NCBI GenBank assembly: GCA_031282705.1
Contig: JAITDF010000444.1
Coordinates: 1-10,316, forward strand
Direction: 5' to 3'
Origin: Opitutaceae bacterium
GTDB taxonomy: Bacteria > Verrucomicrobiota > Verrucomicrobiia > Opitutales > Opitutaceae
Length of the DNA: 10,316 nt
Both the position numbers and the translations under genes were made by a program. The notes under the pieces are model-generated. The model did no database searches. It was not told the origin of the DNA and was given only the letters and a program-made list of their open reading frames with translations. Of the stretch, positions 1 to 6,797 are shown one piece after another (positions within the stretch are counted from its first letter, which is position 1; every line of letters begins with the position of its first letter).

Positions 1-240
1 TTTCGCTTGCAAGCGGTTTTACAAATCAAAATGAAAGCATGGTTCCGCTATGGAGCGGTTTTACAAATCAGGAGGCGAACAAGGTGCCGCCCGTGAGCGG
101 TTTTACAAATCGAAGTGAAAACAAGGTTCCGCTTGGAAGCGGTTTTGCAAACCGTGGCGTGAGCAATGTGCCGCTCGGAAGCGGTTTTGCAAACTGGGCC
201 GGCAACGGGGTGCCGAAGTGCTTCGGCTGGGCAAACCGGC
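1..240. repeat. 42-bp tandem repeat with an internal hairpin, about six units, truncated by the left edge
   Basis: The core AGCGG recurs at 12, 54, 96, 138 and 180, exactly 42 bp apart, and a sixth diverged unit follows at about 211-226. Each unit has a short palindrome (for example CCGCTTGGAAGCGG at 129-142) followed by TTTTACAAATC or TTTTGCAAAC. In the sixth unit both arms differ but still pair (CCGAAG-TG-CTTCGG). Because 42 is a multiple of three, both strands stay open: the plus strand would read units like VPLGSGFANR and the minus strand units like FAKPLPSGTL. I treat it as a noncoding repeat lying 3' of rpe, because no gene-like sequence is attached and the composition is hairpin-driven. 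It continues beyond position 1. Confidence 0.9.
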
Positions 241-297
241 GGGCGCGGCGGGGGCGCGGGGCGGGGCGGCGGAGCGGCGGACGTGGACGCGGACGCC

Positions 298-951
298 TTA
301 CAGGTTCGCGATGGCCGCGGCGTAGGCGGCGCGGTCGGGCGCGTTGAAGAACGAGGTGCCGGCCACGAAGGTGTCCGTGCCGGCGGCGCGGCAGGCGGCG
401 GCCGTCTTCAGGTCGATGCCGCCGTCCACCTCCAGCCGGAAATCGAGGGCGGCCTCGCGGCGCCAGGCGTCGAGCCGCGCGATTTTCGGGAGCACGTCGG
501 CGCGAAACGCCTGCCCGCCGAAGCCGGGCTGCACGGTCATCGCCAGCACAAGCTCGACGTGCGGGAGGAAGGGTTTTACGGCCTCCGGCGGCGTGCCGGG
601 GTTGAGCGCGATGCCGCGCCGGCAGCCGAGCGCCTTGATGCGCGCGAGCGCGGCCGCGTGGTCGAGCGCGGGCTCGATGTGGATGGTGATGAGGCCGGCC
701 CCGGCCCGGGCGAAGGCCTCGATGTAGCGGTGCGGCTCGTCGAGCATGAGGTGCGTGTCGAAGAAGAGTTTCGATTTCCCGCGCAGGGCGGCGACGGTTT
801 GCGGGCCGAAGGACAGGTTGGGCACGAAATGCCCGTCCATGATGTCGAGGTGCAGCCATTCGAGCCCGGTGGCGGCGACGATGGCGGCGCTGGACGCGAG
901 GTTCGCGTGGTCTCCGGCAAGAATCGAGGGGGCGAGGATGGGCGCGTGCAT
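298..951 (-). CDS. rpe: Ribulose-phosphate 3-epimerase
   Basis: This cytosolic enzyme interconverts ribulose 5-phosphate and xylulose 5-phosphate in the pentose phosphate pathway and the Calvin cycle. The 217-residue product has the usual family length and TIM-barrel motif order: LAPSIL near residue 6, HLDIMDGHFVPNLSFGP at 34-50, DTHLM at 65-69, MTVQPGFGGQ at 138-147 and LEVDGGI at 173-179. The expected metal and catalytic residues His34, Asp36, His67 and Asp176 are present. The loop usually reads NPGFGG and here reads QPGFGG, a mild variation. I chose the ATG at 951 because the conserved N-terminus begins there; an in-frame TTG at 987 would add twelve unconserved residues. No clear ribosome binding site is visible. 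It is the last gene of the polX-yraN-rpe run. The upstream YraN frame overlaps it by 376 nt in another frame on the same strand. Confidence 0.95.
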   Translation of the reverse strand: MHAPILAPSILAGDHANLASSAAIVAATGLEWLHLDIMDGHFVPNLSFGPQTVAALRGKSKLFFDTHLMLDEPHRYIEAFARAGAGLITIHIEPALDHAAALARIKALGCRRGIALNPGTPPEAVKPFLPHVELVLAMTVQPGFGGQAFRADVLPKIARLDAWRREAALDFRLEVDGGIDLKTAAACRAAGTDTFVAGTSFFNAPDRAAYAAAIANL

Positions 952-1655
952 GGTGACGACGAAGGCGTCCAATCGCGGCGGGCGCAAGCAGTTTGGCGCG
1001 CCGGCGAGTGATTGGGAAGTAGGGCGAGCGTCCCGCTTGCCTGATGCGGCGGCAGGCGGCGGCGGCGTTTGGCCGTGGGTGACGAGCGGTGGCGGCGGGC
1101 GGCGGCGGCGCGGCGGTTTTTTTTAACCACCGCCGCCAACATCCACCACCTGCGTCCGAACACGGGGACGTTTACGAAGTTCCGGATGTCCATCCGCCCG
1201 TCGGGGAAGCGCTCCACCTCCACCACGTCGAACCGCGTCGTGCGCGGGCGCGCCGCGCCGCCCAGACTCCACAGATACACCGACACCGCGCGGCGCAGCG
1301 TTTTCTTTTTGCGCGGGCCCACCGCGTCGGCCCCCTGCGCCGGCGCGCCGGCCTCGCGCGTCTTCACCTCGACAAAGACCAGCGCCCCGCCGTCGCGGCA
1401 CACGAGGTCGATCTCGTCGCGCTGGTCGCGGGGGCTGCGCCAGTTGCGCGCCACGATTTTCATGCCGCGTTCGCGCCGCAGAAACTCCGCCGCCGCCCGT
1501 TCGCCTTCCGCGCCGTGTTTTTGTCTCTCCGTCTTTTCGCCGCGGGCGGCGGCGGCACCCGCTCCGGCACCGCCCGCTCCGGCACCGCCCGCTCCGGCAC
1601 CGCCCGCGGCGGCGGCGCGCAATCGCGCCCATGTTTTTCGCAACCAGGTTTTCAT
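576..1655 (-). CDS. YraN/UPF0102 family protein with an anomalous C-terminal read-through
   Basis: Residues about 46-165 match the YraN (UPF0102) family, a PD-(D/E)XK nuclease-like fold of uncertain role. Visible motifs are KHGAEGERAAAEFL (46-59), NWRSPRDQRDEIDLV (71-85) and LVFVEVKTRE (92-101), giving the Asp83...Glu96-x-Lys98 pattern, then TTRFDVVEVERF (139-150) and MDIRNFVNVPVFG (155-167). The family normally ends about there. Here the frame passes an A8 run (T8 on the plus strand, 1117-1124) with no stop and continues for 180 more Arg/Pro/Ser-rich residues to 576, overlapping rpe. That tail looks like an out-of-frame reading of rpe, so the true gene end is probably near 1120. A TAA lies in the adjacent frame at the A8 run, so a single-base indel would restore a normal length. 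The N-terminal 45 residues are Ala/Gly low complexity. The ATG at 1655 has a weak GAAAGG nine bases upstream and lies 51 nt after the polX stop. Confidence 0.7.
   Translation of the reverse strand: MKTWLRKTWARLRAAAAGGAGAGGAGAGGAGAGAAAARGEKTERQKHGAEGERAAAEFLRRERGMKIVARNWRSPRDQRDEIDLVCRDGGALVFVEVKTREAGAPAQGADAVGPRKKKTLRRAVSVYLWSLGGAARPRTTRFDVVEVERFPDGRMDIRNFVNVPVFGRRWWMLAAVVKKNRRAAAARRHRSSPTAKRRRRLPPHQASGTLALLPNHSPARQTACARRDWTPSSSPCTRPSSPPRFLPETTRTSRPAPPSSPPPGSNGCTSTSWTGISCPTCPSARKPSPPCAGNRNSSSTRTSCSTSRTATSRPSPGPGPASSPSTSSPRSTTRPRSRASRRSAAGAASRSTPARRRRP
1023..1041. repeat. Short palindrome in the yraN-rpe spacer
   Basis: GGCGAGCG and CGCTTGCC are 8-base arms with one G-T pair around a 3-base loop. 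The format (8-base arms, tiny loop) matches several other intergenic palindromes in this window, such as those at 9790-9807, 9858-9875 and 9954-9972. There is no T-run after the hairpin on either strand, so it is not an obvious terminator. Confidence 0.5.
1561..1605. repeat. 15-bp tandem repeat, three perfect copies, inside the yraN 5' end
   Basis: GCTCCGGCACCGCCC occurs three times head to tail with no mismatch. Read on the minus strand it adds five codons per unit and encodes the Gly/Ala stretch before the YraN domain. Copy number could vary without breaking the frame. Confidence 0.9.
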
Positions 1656-1706
1656 CGCCGCGCGCCTTTCATGTTTCCGGGGGAGCGGACGGACGGCCGC
1701 CCGCCC

Positions 1707-3563
1707 TCATGCGCTCGCCCGCTTGCGCAGCCAGGCTTTCATGCGCGCGAGCGGCAGCGTGTTGACGACGCGCGCCTTGTCCAGCCAGCCTTTGCGCGCG
1801 GCGTTCACGCCGGCGGCCACATAGGCGAGCGCCGCCGTGTCGTGCGCGTCGGGGTTGATCGAGCAGAGCAGGCCGCGCTCCGCCGCCCGGCGCCAGTGGC
1901 GCCAGTCCATGTCGAGCCGCCAGGGGCTGGCGTTGAGTTCGATGACCACGGCGTTGGCGATCGCCGCGTCGATGATCTTCGCGGCGTCCGCGCGGTAGCC
2001 TTCGCGGCGCAGCAGCAGCCGCCCGGTCATGTGCCCGAGCATGGTCACGCGCGGGTTTTCGATGGCGCGGATGATGCGCGCGGTCATCGCGGCCTCGTCG
2101 AGCGAAAAGGCGTTGTGCACCGAGGCCACCACGTAGTCCAGCCGGGCCAGCGTCGCGTCGTCGAAGTCCAGCCGCCCGTCGCGGAGGATGTCGCACTCGG
2201 CGCCGGCGAACAGGTGCAGGGTGAATTTTTTCGAGGCGTTCAGTTTTTCGATGCGCCCGGCCTGGGCGAGCAGGCGCGCCTCGTCGAGGCCGTGCGCCTG
2301 GAAGCTCGACTTGGAATGGTCGGCGATGCCGAGGTATTCCCAGCCGAGGGCCTGCGCGGCGGCGGCCATTTCCTCAAGCGTGGCGCGCCCGTCCGACTCG
2401 GTGGTGTGGTTGTGAAACGCGCCGCGCAGGTCCGCGGCCTCGACCAGGCGCGGCAGTTTCCCCGCCTCCGCCGCCTCGATTTCGCCGAGGCCTTCGCGCA
2501 GCTCCGGCGGGATGAACGCCAGCCCGAGCGCGGCGAACAGTTTTTCCTCGGTGTCGATGCCGGCGCGTCCCGCCGGCGGTGGCGCGGGCGCGGCGGCCGC
2601 CGCGCCCGCAGTTGCGCCCGCCGACGCCGCGCCCGCGCCCGTCGCGCCCGTCGCGGCGGCCTTTGCCTTCACCGTGCCGCCGCCCGCCGCCGGCTCCAGC
2701 CCCCATTCGCTTAGGCTCAGCCCGCGCGCGAGGGCGCGCTGGCGCATCTGCACGTTGTGCTCCTTCGAGCCGGTGAAATGGTGCAGCGCAAACGCGAATT
2801 GCTCCTCGGGCACGATGCGCAAGTCCGCCTGCAACCCGCCCTCGAAGCGCACGCTCGCCTTTGTCGCGCCGCGCGCCGTGACCTCCCGCACGCCCGGTTG
2901 CGCGGCGAACCAGTCCGCCACCGGCGCGGCGTCCTCCCCGGCGCGCACCGCCGCGATGAAGTCGAGATCGCCCACCGTCTCCAGCCCGCGCCGCAGGCTG
3001 CCCGCGTGCTCCGCGCGGCGCACTTGCGGCAGCCCGCGCAGCCCCGCCAGGATCGGCTCCGCCACGCCCGCCGCGTCCCACCAGAGATGGCGCCGCCCGT
3101 AGGCTTCGCGATTCCTGATGCCGGCGAGGATTTTCTCCTGCGTTTTTTCGCCGAACCCCGGCAGGCCGGCGACGAGCCCGTCGCGGCAGGCCCGGTCGAG
3201 CGCGGCGATCGTGTCGATGCCGAGCTTTTCGTGCAGCGCCCTGATTTTTTTCGCGCCGAGCCCCGGAATCTCAAGCATGCCGGCCAGCCCGGGCGCGATG
3301 GACGCGCGCAGTTTTTCATAAAACTCCAGCCGCCCCGTCGCGTGCAGCTCGGTGATTTTTTTCGCCAGCGCCTCGCCGATGCCCTTGAGCGAGCCGAGCC
3401 GCCCTTCGGCGATGACCGCGCCGAGGTCCTCCTCCAGCGCCTCCAGCGTGCGCGCCCCGGCCTGGTAGGCGCGCGTCTTGAACGGATTCTCGCCCTTTAG
3501 TTCGAGCAGCACCGCGATATTGTTGAGCACATCGGCAATCTCGTTCCTGGTCACGCCGCCCAT
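1707..3563 (-). CDS. polX: Family X DNA polymerase with C-terminal PHP phosphoesterase domain (PolX)
   Basis: Bacterial PolX fills short gaps in DNA repair, and its PHP domain provides a metal-dependent 3' nuclease. The 618 residues show the expected order. The N-terminal helical and helix-hairpin-helix region is at about 5-150 (ENPFKTRAYQAGARTLE, LKGIGEALAKKI, IPGLGAKKI, LPGFGEKT). The nucleotidyltransferase motif GSLRRGLETVGDLDF is at 188-202 with Asp199 and Asp201, and the third carboxylate is Asp247 in LQADLRIVPEEQF. HHFTGSKEHN follows at 261-270. The PHP domain is at about 380-600, with FHNHTTESDG (383-392), IADHSKSS (413-420), Glu456, His483, His511 and Asp572/His574. Residues 293-335 form an Ala/Gly/Pro linker that makes it longer than typical homologues of about 570 residues. 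I chose the ATG at 3563 because homology begins right after it; no Shine-Dalgarno is visible and a strong hairpin lies ten bases upstream. It is the first gene of the minus-strand group. Confidence 0.95.
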   Translation of the reverse strand: MGGVTRNEIADVLNNIAVLLELKGENPFKTRAYQAGARTLEALEEDLGAVIAEGRLGSLKGIGEALAKKITELHATGRLEFYEKLRASIAPGLAGMLEIPGLGAKKIRALHEKLGIDTIAALDRACRDGLVAGLPGFGEKTQEKILAGIRNREAYGRRHLWWDAAGVAEPILAGLRGLPQVRRAEHAGSLRRGLETVGDLDFIAAVRAGEDAAPVADWFAAQPGVREVTARGATKASVRFEGGLQADLRIVPEEQFAFALHHFTGSKEHNVQMRQRALARGLSLSEWGLEPAAGGGTVKAKAAATGATGAGAASAGATAGAAAAAPAPPPAGRAGIDTEEKLFAALGLAFIPPELREGLGEIEAAEAGKLPRLVEAADLRGAFHNHTTESDGRATLEEMAAAAQALGWEYLGIADHSKSSFQAHGLDEARLLAQAGRIEKLNASKKFTLHLFAGAECDILRDGRLDFDDATLARLDYVVASVHNAFSLDEAAMTARIIRAIENPRVTMLGHMTGRLLLRREGYRADAAKIIDAAIANAVVIELNASPWRLDMDWRHWRRAAERGLLCSINPDAHDTAALAYVAAGVNAARKGWLDKARVVNTLPLARMKAWLRKRASA

Positions 3564-3573
3564 CCAAGCGCAC

Positions 3574-3611
3574 CGCGCGGGAAAAAACAACCGCCGGTTT
3601 TTTCCCGCGCG
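3574..3611. promoter_or_regulatory. Perfect 15-bp-arm hairpin in the polX leader
   Basis: CGCGCGGGAAAAAAC (3574-3588) and GTTTTTTCCCGCGCG (3597-3611) are exact reverse complements around an 8-base loop. The hairpin ends ten bases before the polX ATG at 3563, where a ribosome binding site would normally lie. The A6 and T6 runs are inside the stem, so it is not a classic terminator in either direction. A role in controlling polX translation or in blocking read-through is inferred. Confidence 0.7.
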
Positions 3612-3617
3612 CCGCGC

Positions 3618-3833
3618 CGCCCGCCGCCCGCCGGCCAATCGTTCTCGTTCTCGTTCTCGTTCCTCGTTCTCTCTTTTTCCTGTCTTTCTTCTTTCCTCTT
3701 TCTCTTTCTCTTTCTCTTTCTCCCTGCCCGCGCCTGACGAAAGAGGAAAGAGAAAGAGAAAGAGGAAAGAGAAAGAATGAGAGAACGAGGAACGAGAACG
3801 AGAACGAGAACGATTGGCGGCGGGCGGCGGGCG
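3618..3833. repeat. Large inverted repeat with hexanucleotide and polypyrimidine/polypurine arms
   Basis: Positions 3635-3673 and 3779-3817 are perfect 39-bp reverse complements, built from GTTCTC units and their complement GAGAAC. Beyond one unpaired base (3634) a further 16 bp pair (3618-3633 with 3818-3833). Inside, a CTTT-rich strand (3674-3723) faces a GAAAG-rich strand (3739-3778) with small gaps, leaving only about 15-20 bases unpaired at the tip. The whole 216 bp could fold as one long hairpin or cruciform, and the mirror-like polypurine tract could also form triplex DNA. It fills much of the divergent space between polX and lptD. No promoter can be picked out with confidence in 3564-3917. 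Confidence 0.92.
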
Positions 3834-3917
3834 CGGGGCGGGCGCGGGCGCGGCGCGGGGCCGGCGGGGCATCACCAGACTTGCCCGCCGTGCCGCGGGC
3901 ACCTTTGCTTGGCCCCC

Positions 3918-6074
3918 GTGACCTGCCGCACCACCCGCATCGCCATCCTCGCCCTCGCCCTCGCCGCGCAACGCCTGCACGCGGCGCCGGCGGGCCAGCC
4001 CGGGTTCAACGCCGGCAGCCTCGACACCGACCCCGCCACCGGCGAATACGTCGGCACCGGCGGCGCGCGCCTCGACTATCAGGACGCGCTCCTCACCGCC
4101 GACGAAATCCGCTACCACCCCCGCACCCGCACCGCCACGGCCCGCGGCCACGTCGAACTCACCCGCGCCGGACAGCGCGCCGTCGCCGGCGAAATCACCT
4201 GCCGCCTCGCCGACGGGACCTTCTCCGCCACCGACATCCGGCTCGGCGGCTTCCCCTTCTATGTCTCCGGCGAACACGCCGCCGGCACGCCCTCCGAAAT
4301 CACCCTCACCAACGCCCGCCTCGCCTACACCGAACCCGGCCCCCTCGCCCCCGCGCTCAACGCCGGCACGCTCATCTACGGCCCAGGCCGGCGCATCCGC
4401 ACCCGGGATGCAAGCCTCGGCCTCGGCCCCCTCCCGCTCCTCCCGCTCCCGCGCCTCGACCAGCCGCTGGGCGCCTCCGCCGCCACCCTCCCCGGCATCG
4501 ACGCCCGGCTCGGCCAGCGCGGCAACCTCGGCTTCTTTCTCGGCCTCGGCATCGAGGCGCCCGTGCTCGACGGCGTCAAGGCCGGCGGCGCCGCCACCTT
4601 CCACACCAAGCGCGGGCTCCTCATCGGGCCGTCCGCCACCTACGACACCACCGCGCTCCCCGGCGGGCGCGCCGCCGGCTCGCTCGCCACCGGCTTCATC
4701 CACGACTACGGCGAGCGCCTCGCCGACGTGCTCGGGCGCCCCATCCAGCCCGACCGCGGCTTCATCGCATGGACGCATCGCCAGGCCATCACGGAAAAAC
4801 TCTCCCTCTTCGGCGAGCTCCACTACTGGAGCGACTCCGAAGTCACGCGCGACTTCCGCCCCGGCGAATTTTACCGCCTCCAGCACCCGGACAATTTTCT
4901 TGAAGCCGACTACACCGGCAAAAACTACGTCATCTCCCTCCTCGCCCGCGCGCAGCCCAACCCCTTCCACGCCGTCCAGCAACGCCTCCCCGAACTCCGC
5001 TTCGACCTGCTGCCCGTCGCCACCGGCCTCGGCCTCTACCAGCGCCTCCAGCTCAGCGCCGCCGCGCTCACCGACGACTCCCCCGCCGCCGGCGTGCCGG
5101 CCATCGACAGCCACCGCCTCGACGGCTACTACGCGCTGGAGCGCCCCGTGGCCTTCGGCGACTGGGGCGCGTTCACGCCGCTCATCGGCGGGCGGCTCAC
5201 CCACTACGCCGACGCCGGCCCCGGCGGCGGCGGCGGCGGCTACACCCGCGCCCTCGGTGAAATCGGCTTCGACGCCAGCCTGCGCGCCAACGGCGTCTTT
5301 GATTGCAAAAACGAACAATGGCGCATCGACGGCCTCCGCCACCTCCTCACCCCGCGCCTCTCCTACCGCTACATCCCGCGCGCCGACAAAGGCCGCCCCC
5401 GCATCCCCGCCATCGACGACCGCACCTTCACCACCTACCTCCAGCCGCCCGGCCTCGGCGACCAGCGCCACATCGACGACCTCCGCCCCGCCAACACCCT
5501 GCGCATCGCCCTCGACCAGACCCTGCAAACCCGCCACCCCGAATACGGCTCGCGCGACCTCGCCACGCTCAACCTCGCCGCCGACCTCCGCTTCGGCCGC
5601 GCCGCCGCCGCCGCCGACGACGACGCCGCCGGACAGGACGGCGGCAGGCAAGCCGGCGGCGGGCGCCACCTCTCCGACCTCCAGGCCGAGTTCGCGCTCA
5701 TGCCCGCCGGCTGGCTGCGCTTTGATCTTTTCACCAGCCTCGACAGCGGCGCTTTCGCCCTCCGCGAATTGAACACCGGCCTGACCCTCCACGACGGCGA
5801 AGCCTGGTCGCTCACGCTCTCCAACGAATACCTGCGCGGCCAGATCGAGGAATACGTCGGCGACTTCCGCTACCGTTTCAACGAAGTCTGGCGCGGCTAC
5901 CTGCGCCTGCACTACGACGCCCGCGAAACACGTTTCAACGAACGCACCATCGGCCTCATCCAGAACATCGCCAACGGCCTCTGGACCATCCGCTACGGCG
6001 TGACGCTCTACGACGGCAACACCCGCGAAAGCCATTTCGGTTTCAACATCAACATCACCCTCGCCCGCTTTTAG
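3918..6074 (+). CDS. lptD: LptD-like LPS-assembly outer-membrane protein (OstA family)
   Basis: LptD is the beta-barrel that inserts lipopolysaccharide into the outer leaflet of the outer membrane. From a GTG at 3918 the 718-residue product starts with a plausible signal peptide (TCRTTRIAILALALAAQRLHA, cleavage near residue 22). A LptA/OstA-like jellyroll follows at about 43-120 (YQDALLTADEIRYHP, ATARGHVELTRAGQ, FSATDIRLGGFPFYVSG). A long barrel region follows with alternating aromatic and polar strands, the family-like stretch RHLLTPRLSYRYIP at 474-487 and a C-terminal Phe typical of barrel proteins. There are two mature cysteines, Cys95 and Cys463. A Gly6 loop (436-441) and an Ala/Asp/Gly loop (562-583) look like low-complexity extracellular loops. 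The start is uncertain: no ATG lies near the signal peptide, an in-frame TTG is at 3909, and the frame's only upstream ATG (3777) lies inside the inverted repeat. Confidence 0.87.
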   Translation: MTCRTTRIAILALALAAQRLHAAPAGQPGFNAGSLDTDPATGEYVGTGGARLDYQDALLTADEIRYHPRTRTATARGHVELTRAGQRAVAGEITCRLADGTFSATDIRLGGFPFYVSGEHAAGTPSEITLTNARLAYTEPGPLAPALNAGTLIYGPGRRIRTRDASLGLGPLPLLPLPRLDQPLGASAATLPGIDARLGQRGNLGFFLGLGIEAPVLDGVKAGGAATFHTKRGLLIGPSATYDTTALPGGRAAGSLATGFIHDYGERLADVLGRPIQPDRGFIAWTHRQAITEKLSLFGELHYWSDSEVTRDFRPGEFYRLQHPDNFLEADYTGKNYVISLLARAQPNPFHAVQQRLPELRFDLLPVATGLGLYQRLQLSAAALTDDSPAAGVPAIDSHRLDGYYALERPVAFGDWGAFTPLIGGRLTHYADAGPGGGGGGYTRALGEIGFDASLRANGVFDCKNEQWRIDGLRHLLTPRLSYRYIPRADKGRPRIPAIDDRTFTTYLQPPGLGDQRHIDDLRPANTLRIALDQTLQTRHPEYGSRDLATLNLAADLRFGRAAAAADDDAAGQDGGRQAGGGRHLSDLQAEFALMPAGWLRFDLFTSLDSGAFALRELNTGLTLHDGEAWSLTLSNEYLRGQIEEYVGDFRYRFNEVWRGYLRLHYDARETRFNERTIGLIQNIANGLWTIRYGVTLYDGNTRESHFGFNINITLARF

Positions 6075-6084
6075 GGAGGGCGCC

Positions 6085-6121
6085 CGGCGCGGGCTTGACG
6101 CGCGCGCCGTTTTTCCTTTTT
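6085..6121 (+). terminator. Likely rho-independent terminator after lptD
   Basis: CGGCGCG (6085-6091) pairs with CGCGCCG (6103-6109) across an 11-base loop, and TTTTTCCTTTTT follows at once. It starts about ten bases after the lptD stop, which fits termination of lptD before the sigma factor gene. Confidence 0.65.
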
Positions 6122-6188
6122 GAAACGCCCCCATGCCTTTTCCCCGCACCCGCAACCCGCGCCCGCGCCCGCAACCCGCTCCCGCTCC

Positions 6189-6797
6189 ATGAACCCGCCC
6201 GCGCGTGAACCGCTCCTCTCCGCGCCGCCCGGCGCCGGCGCGCCCCCCGACCGCGCCCGCTGGTTCGAGGCCGAGGTTCACGCGCACGACTCGCACCTCA
6301 AGTCCTGGTTGCGCGGCGCCTTCCCCGACGCGGACGCCGAGGACATCGCCCAGGAATCCTACCTGCGCACCTGGCTCGCGCACCTCTCGGCCCCCGTGCG
6401 CTCGGCGAAGGCGTTTTTGTTCACCGTGGCGCGCAACCTCGCGCTCAACTCATGCCGCCGCCTGCGAAATTCCCCGATAATCGCAGTGCCGGATCTGGCC
6501 GCGCTGGGTGTCTTGGATAATGGCAGGGACGCCGCCGAAGCCGCCGCCGCCGGCGACGAATTCGCGTTGCTGGAGGAGGCCGTCGCCGCGCTCCCGCCGC
6601 GTTGCCGTGAAATCATCATCCTCTGCAAAATCCAGCGCGTGCCGCAGCGCGAGATCGCCGCGCGCCTCGGCATCGCCGAAGTCACCGTGCAGGAGCAGGT
6701 CTGGCGCGGCCTCCGGCGCATGGAGGCGTTTTTCATCAAGCGCGGCGCGCTCCAGCCGTGGCGAAACAACCGCGGCGACAACCGGCAAAACAAATGA
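6189..6797 (+). CDS. ECF-family RNA polymerase sigma factor (FecI-like)
   Basis: Extracytoplasmic-function sigma factors direct RNA polymerase to a small regulon and are held by an anti-sigma factor. The 202-residue product has sigma region 2 at about 24-92 (HLKSWLRGAFPDADAEDIAQ, SYLRTWLA, FLFTVARNLALN) and region 4 at about 127-182 (LPPRCREIIILCKIQRVPQR, EIAARLGIAEVTVQEQVWRG), the latter a helix-turn-helix. No sigma region 1 or 3 is present, which defines the ECF type. I chose the ATG at 6189. An in-frame TTG at 6120 would add 23 Pro/Arg-rich residues and lies in the tail of the upstream terminator. The stop TGA overlaps the ATG of the next gene as ATGA, so the pair is translationally coupled. 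A FecI-like assignment follows from the FecR-like partner; the signal is unknown. Confidence 0.92.
   Translation: MNPPAREPLLSAPPGAGAPPDRARWFEAEVHAHDSHLKSWLRGAFPDADAEDIAQESYLRTWLAHLSAPVRSAKAFLFTVARNLALNSCRRLRNSPIIAVPDLAALGVLDNGRDAAEAAAAGDEFALLEEAVAALPPRCREIIILCKIQRVPQREIAARLGIAEVTVQEQVWRGLRRMEAFFIKRGALQPWRNNRGDNRQNK

Noticed and set aside
1..240. Possible CRISPR array.
   Set aside because: The whole 42-bp unit is similar between copies and no unique spacers of constant length separate the repeats.
39..347. Plus-strand frame reading VPLGSGFANR repeats.
   Set aside because: It runs from the repeat array into Arg/Gly-rich antisense of rpe; the openness follows from the 42-bp period being a multiple of three.
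68..859. Minus-strand 263-codon open frame ending in FAKPLPSGTL-type 14-residue repeats.
   Set aside because: Its upstream three-quarters is an out-of-frame reading of rpe (Arg/Pro/His-rich), and the repeat part is the 42-bp array. There is no independent sign of coding.
1089..2714. Plus-strand 541-codon open frame.
   Set aside because: It is antisense to yraN and polX, which have clear family motifs; its composition is Arg/Ala/Gly/Val shadow-like with no recognisable domain.
3564..6383. The polX frame stays open upstream for about 940 more codons, antisense to lptD and into the sigma gene.
   Set aside because: Homology starts at the ATG at 3563. The upstream translation is Ala/Gly/Val/Glu-rich, crosses the inverted repeat and mirrors the strongly biased codons of lptD, as expected for a GC-rich antisense shadow.
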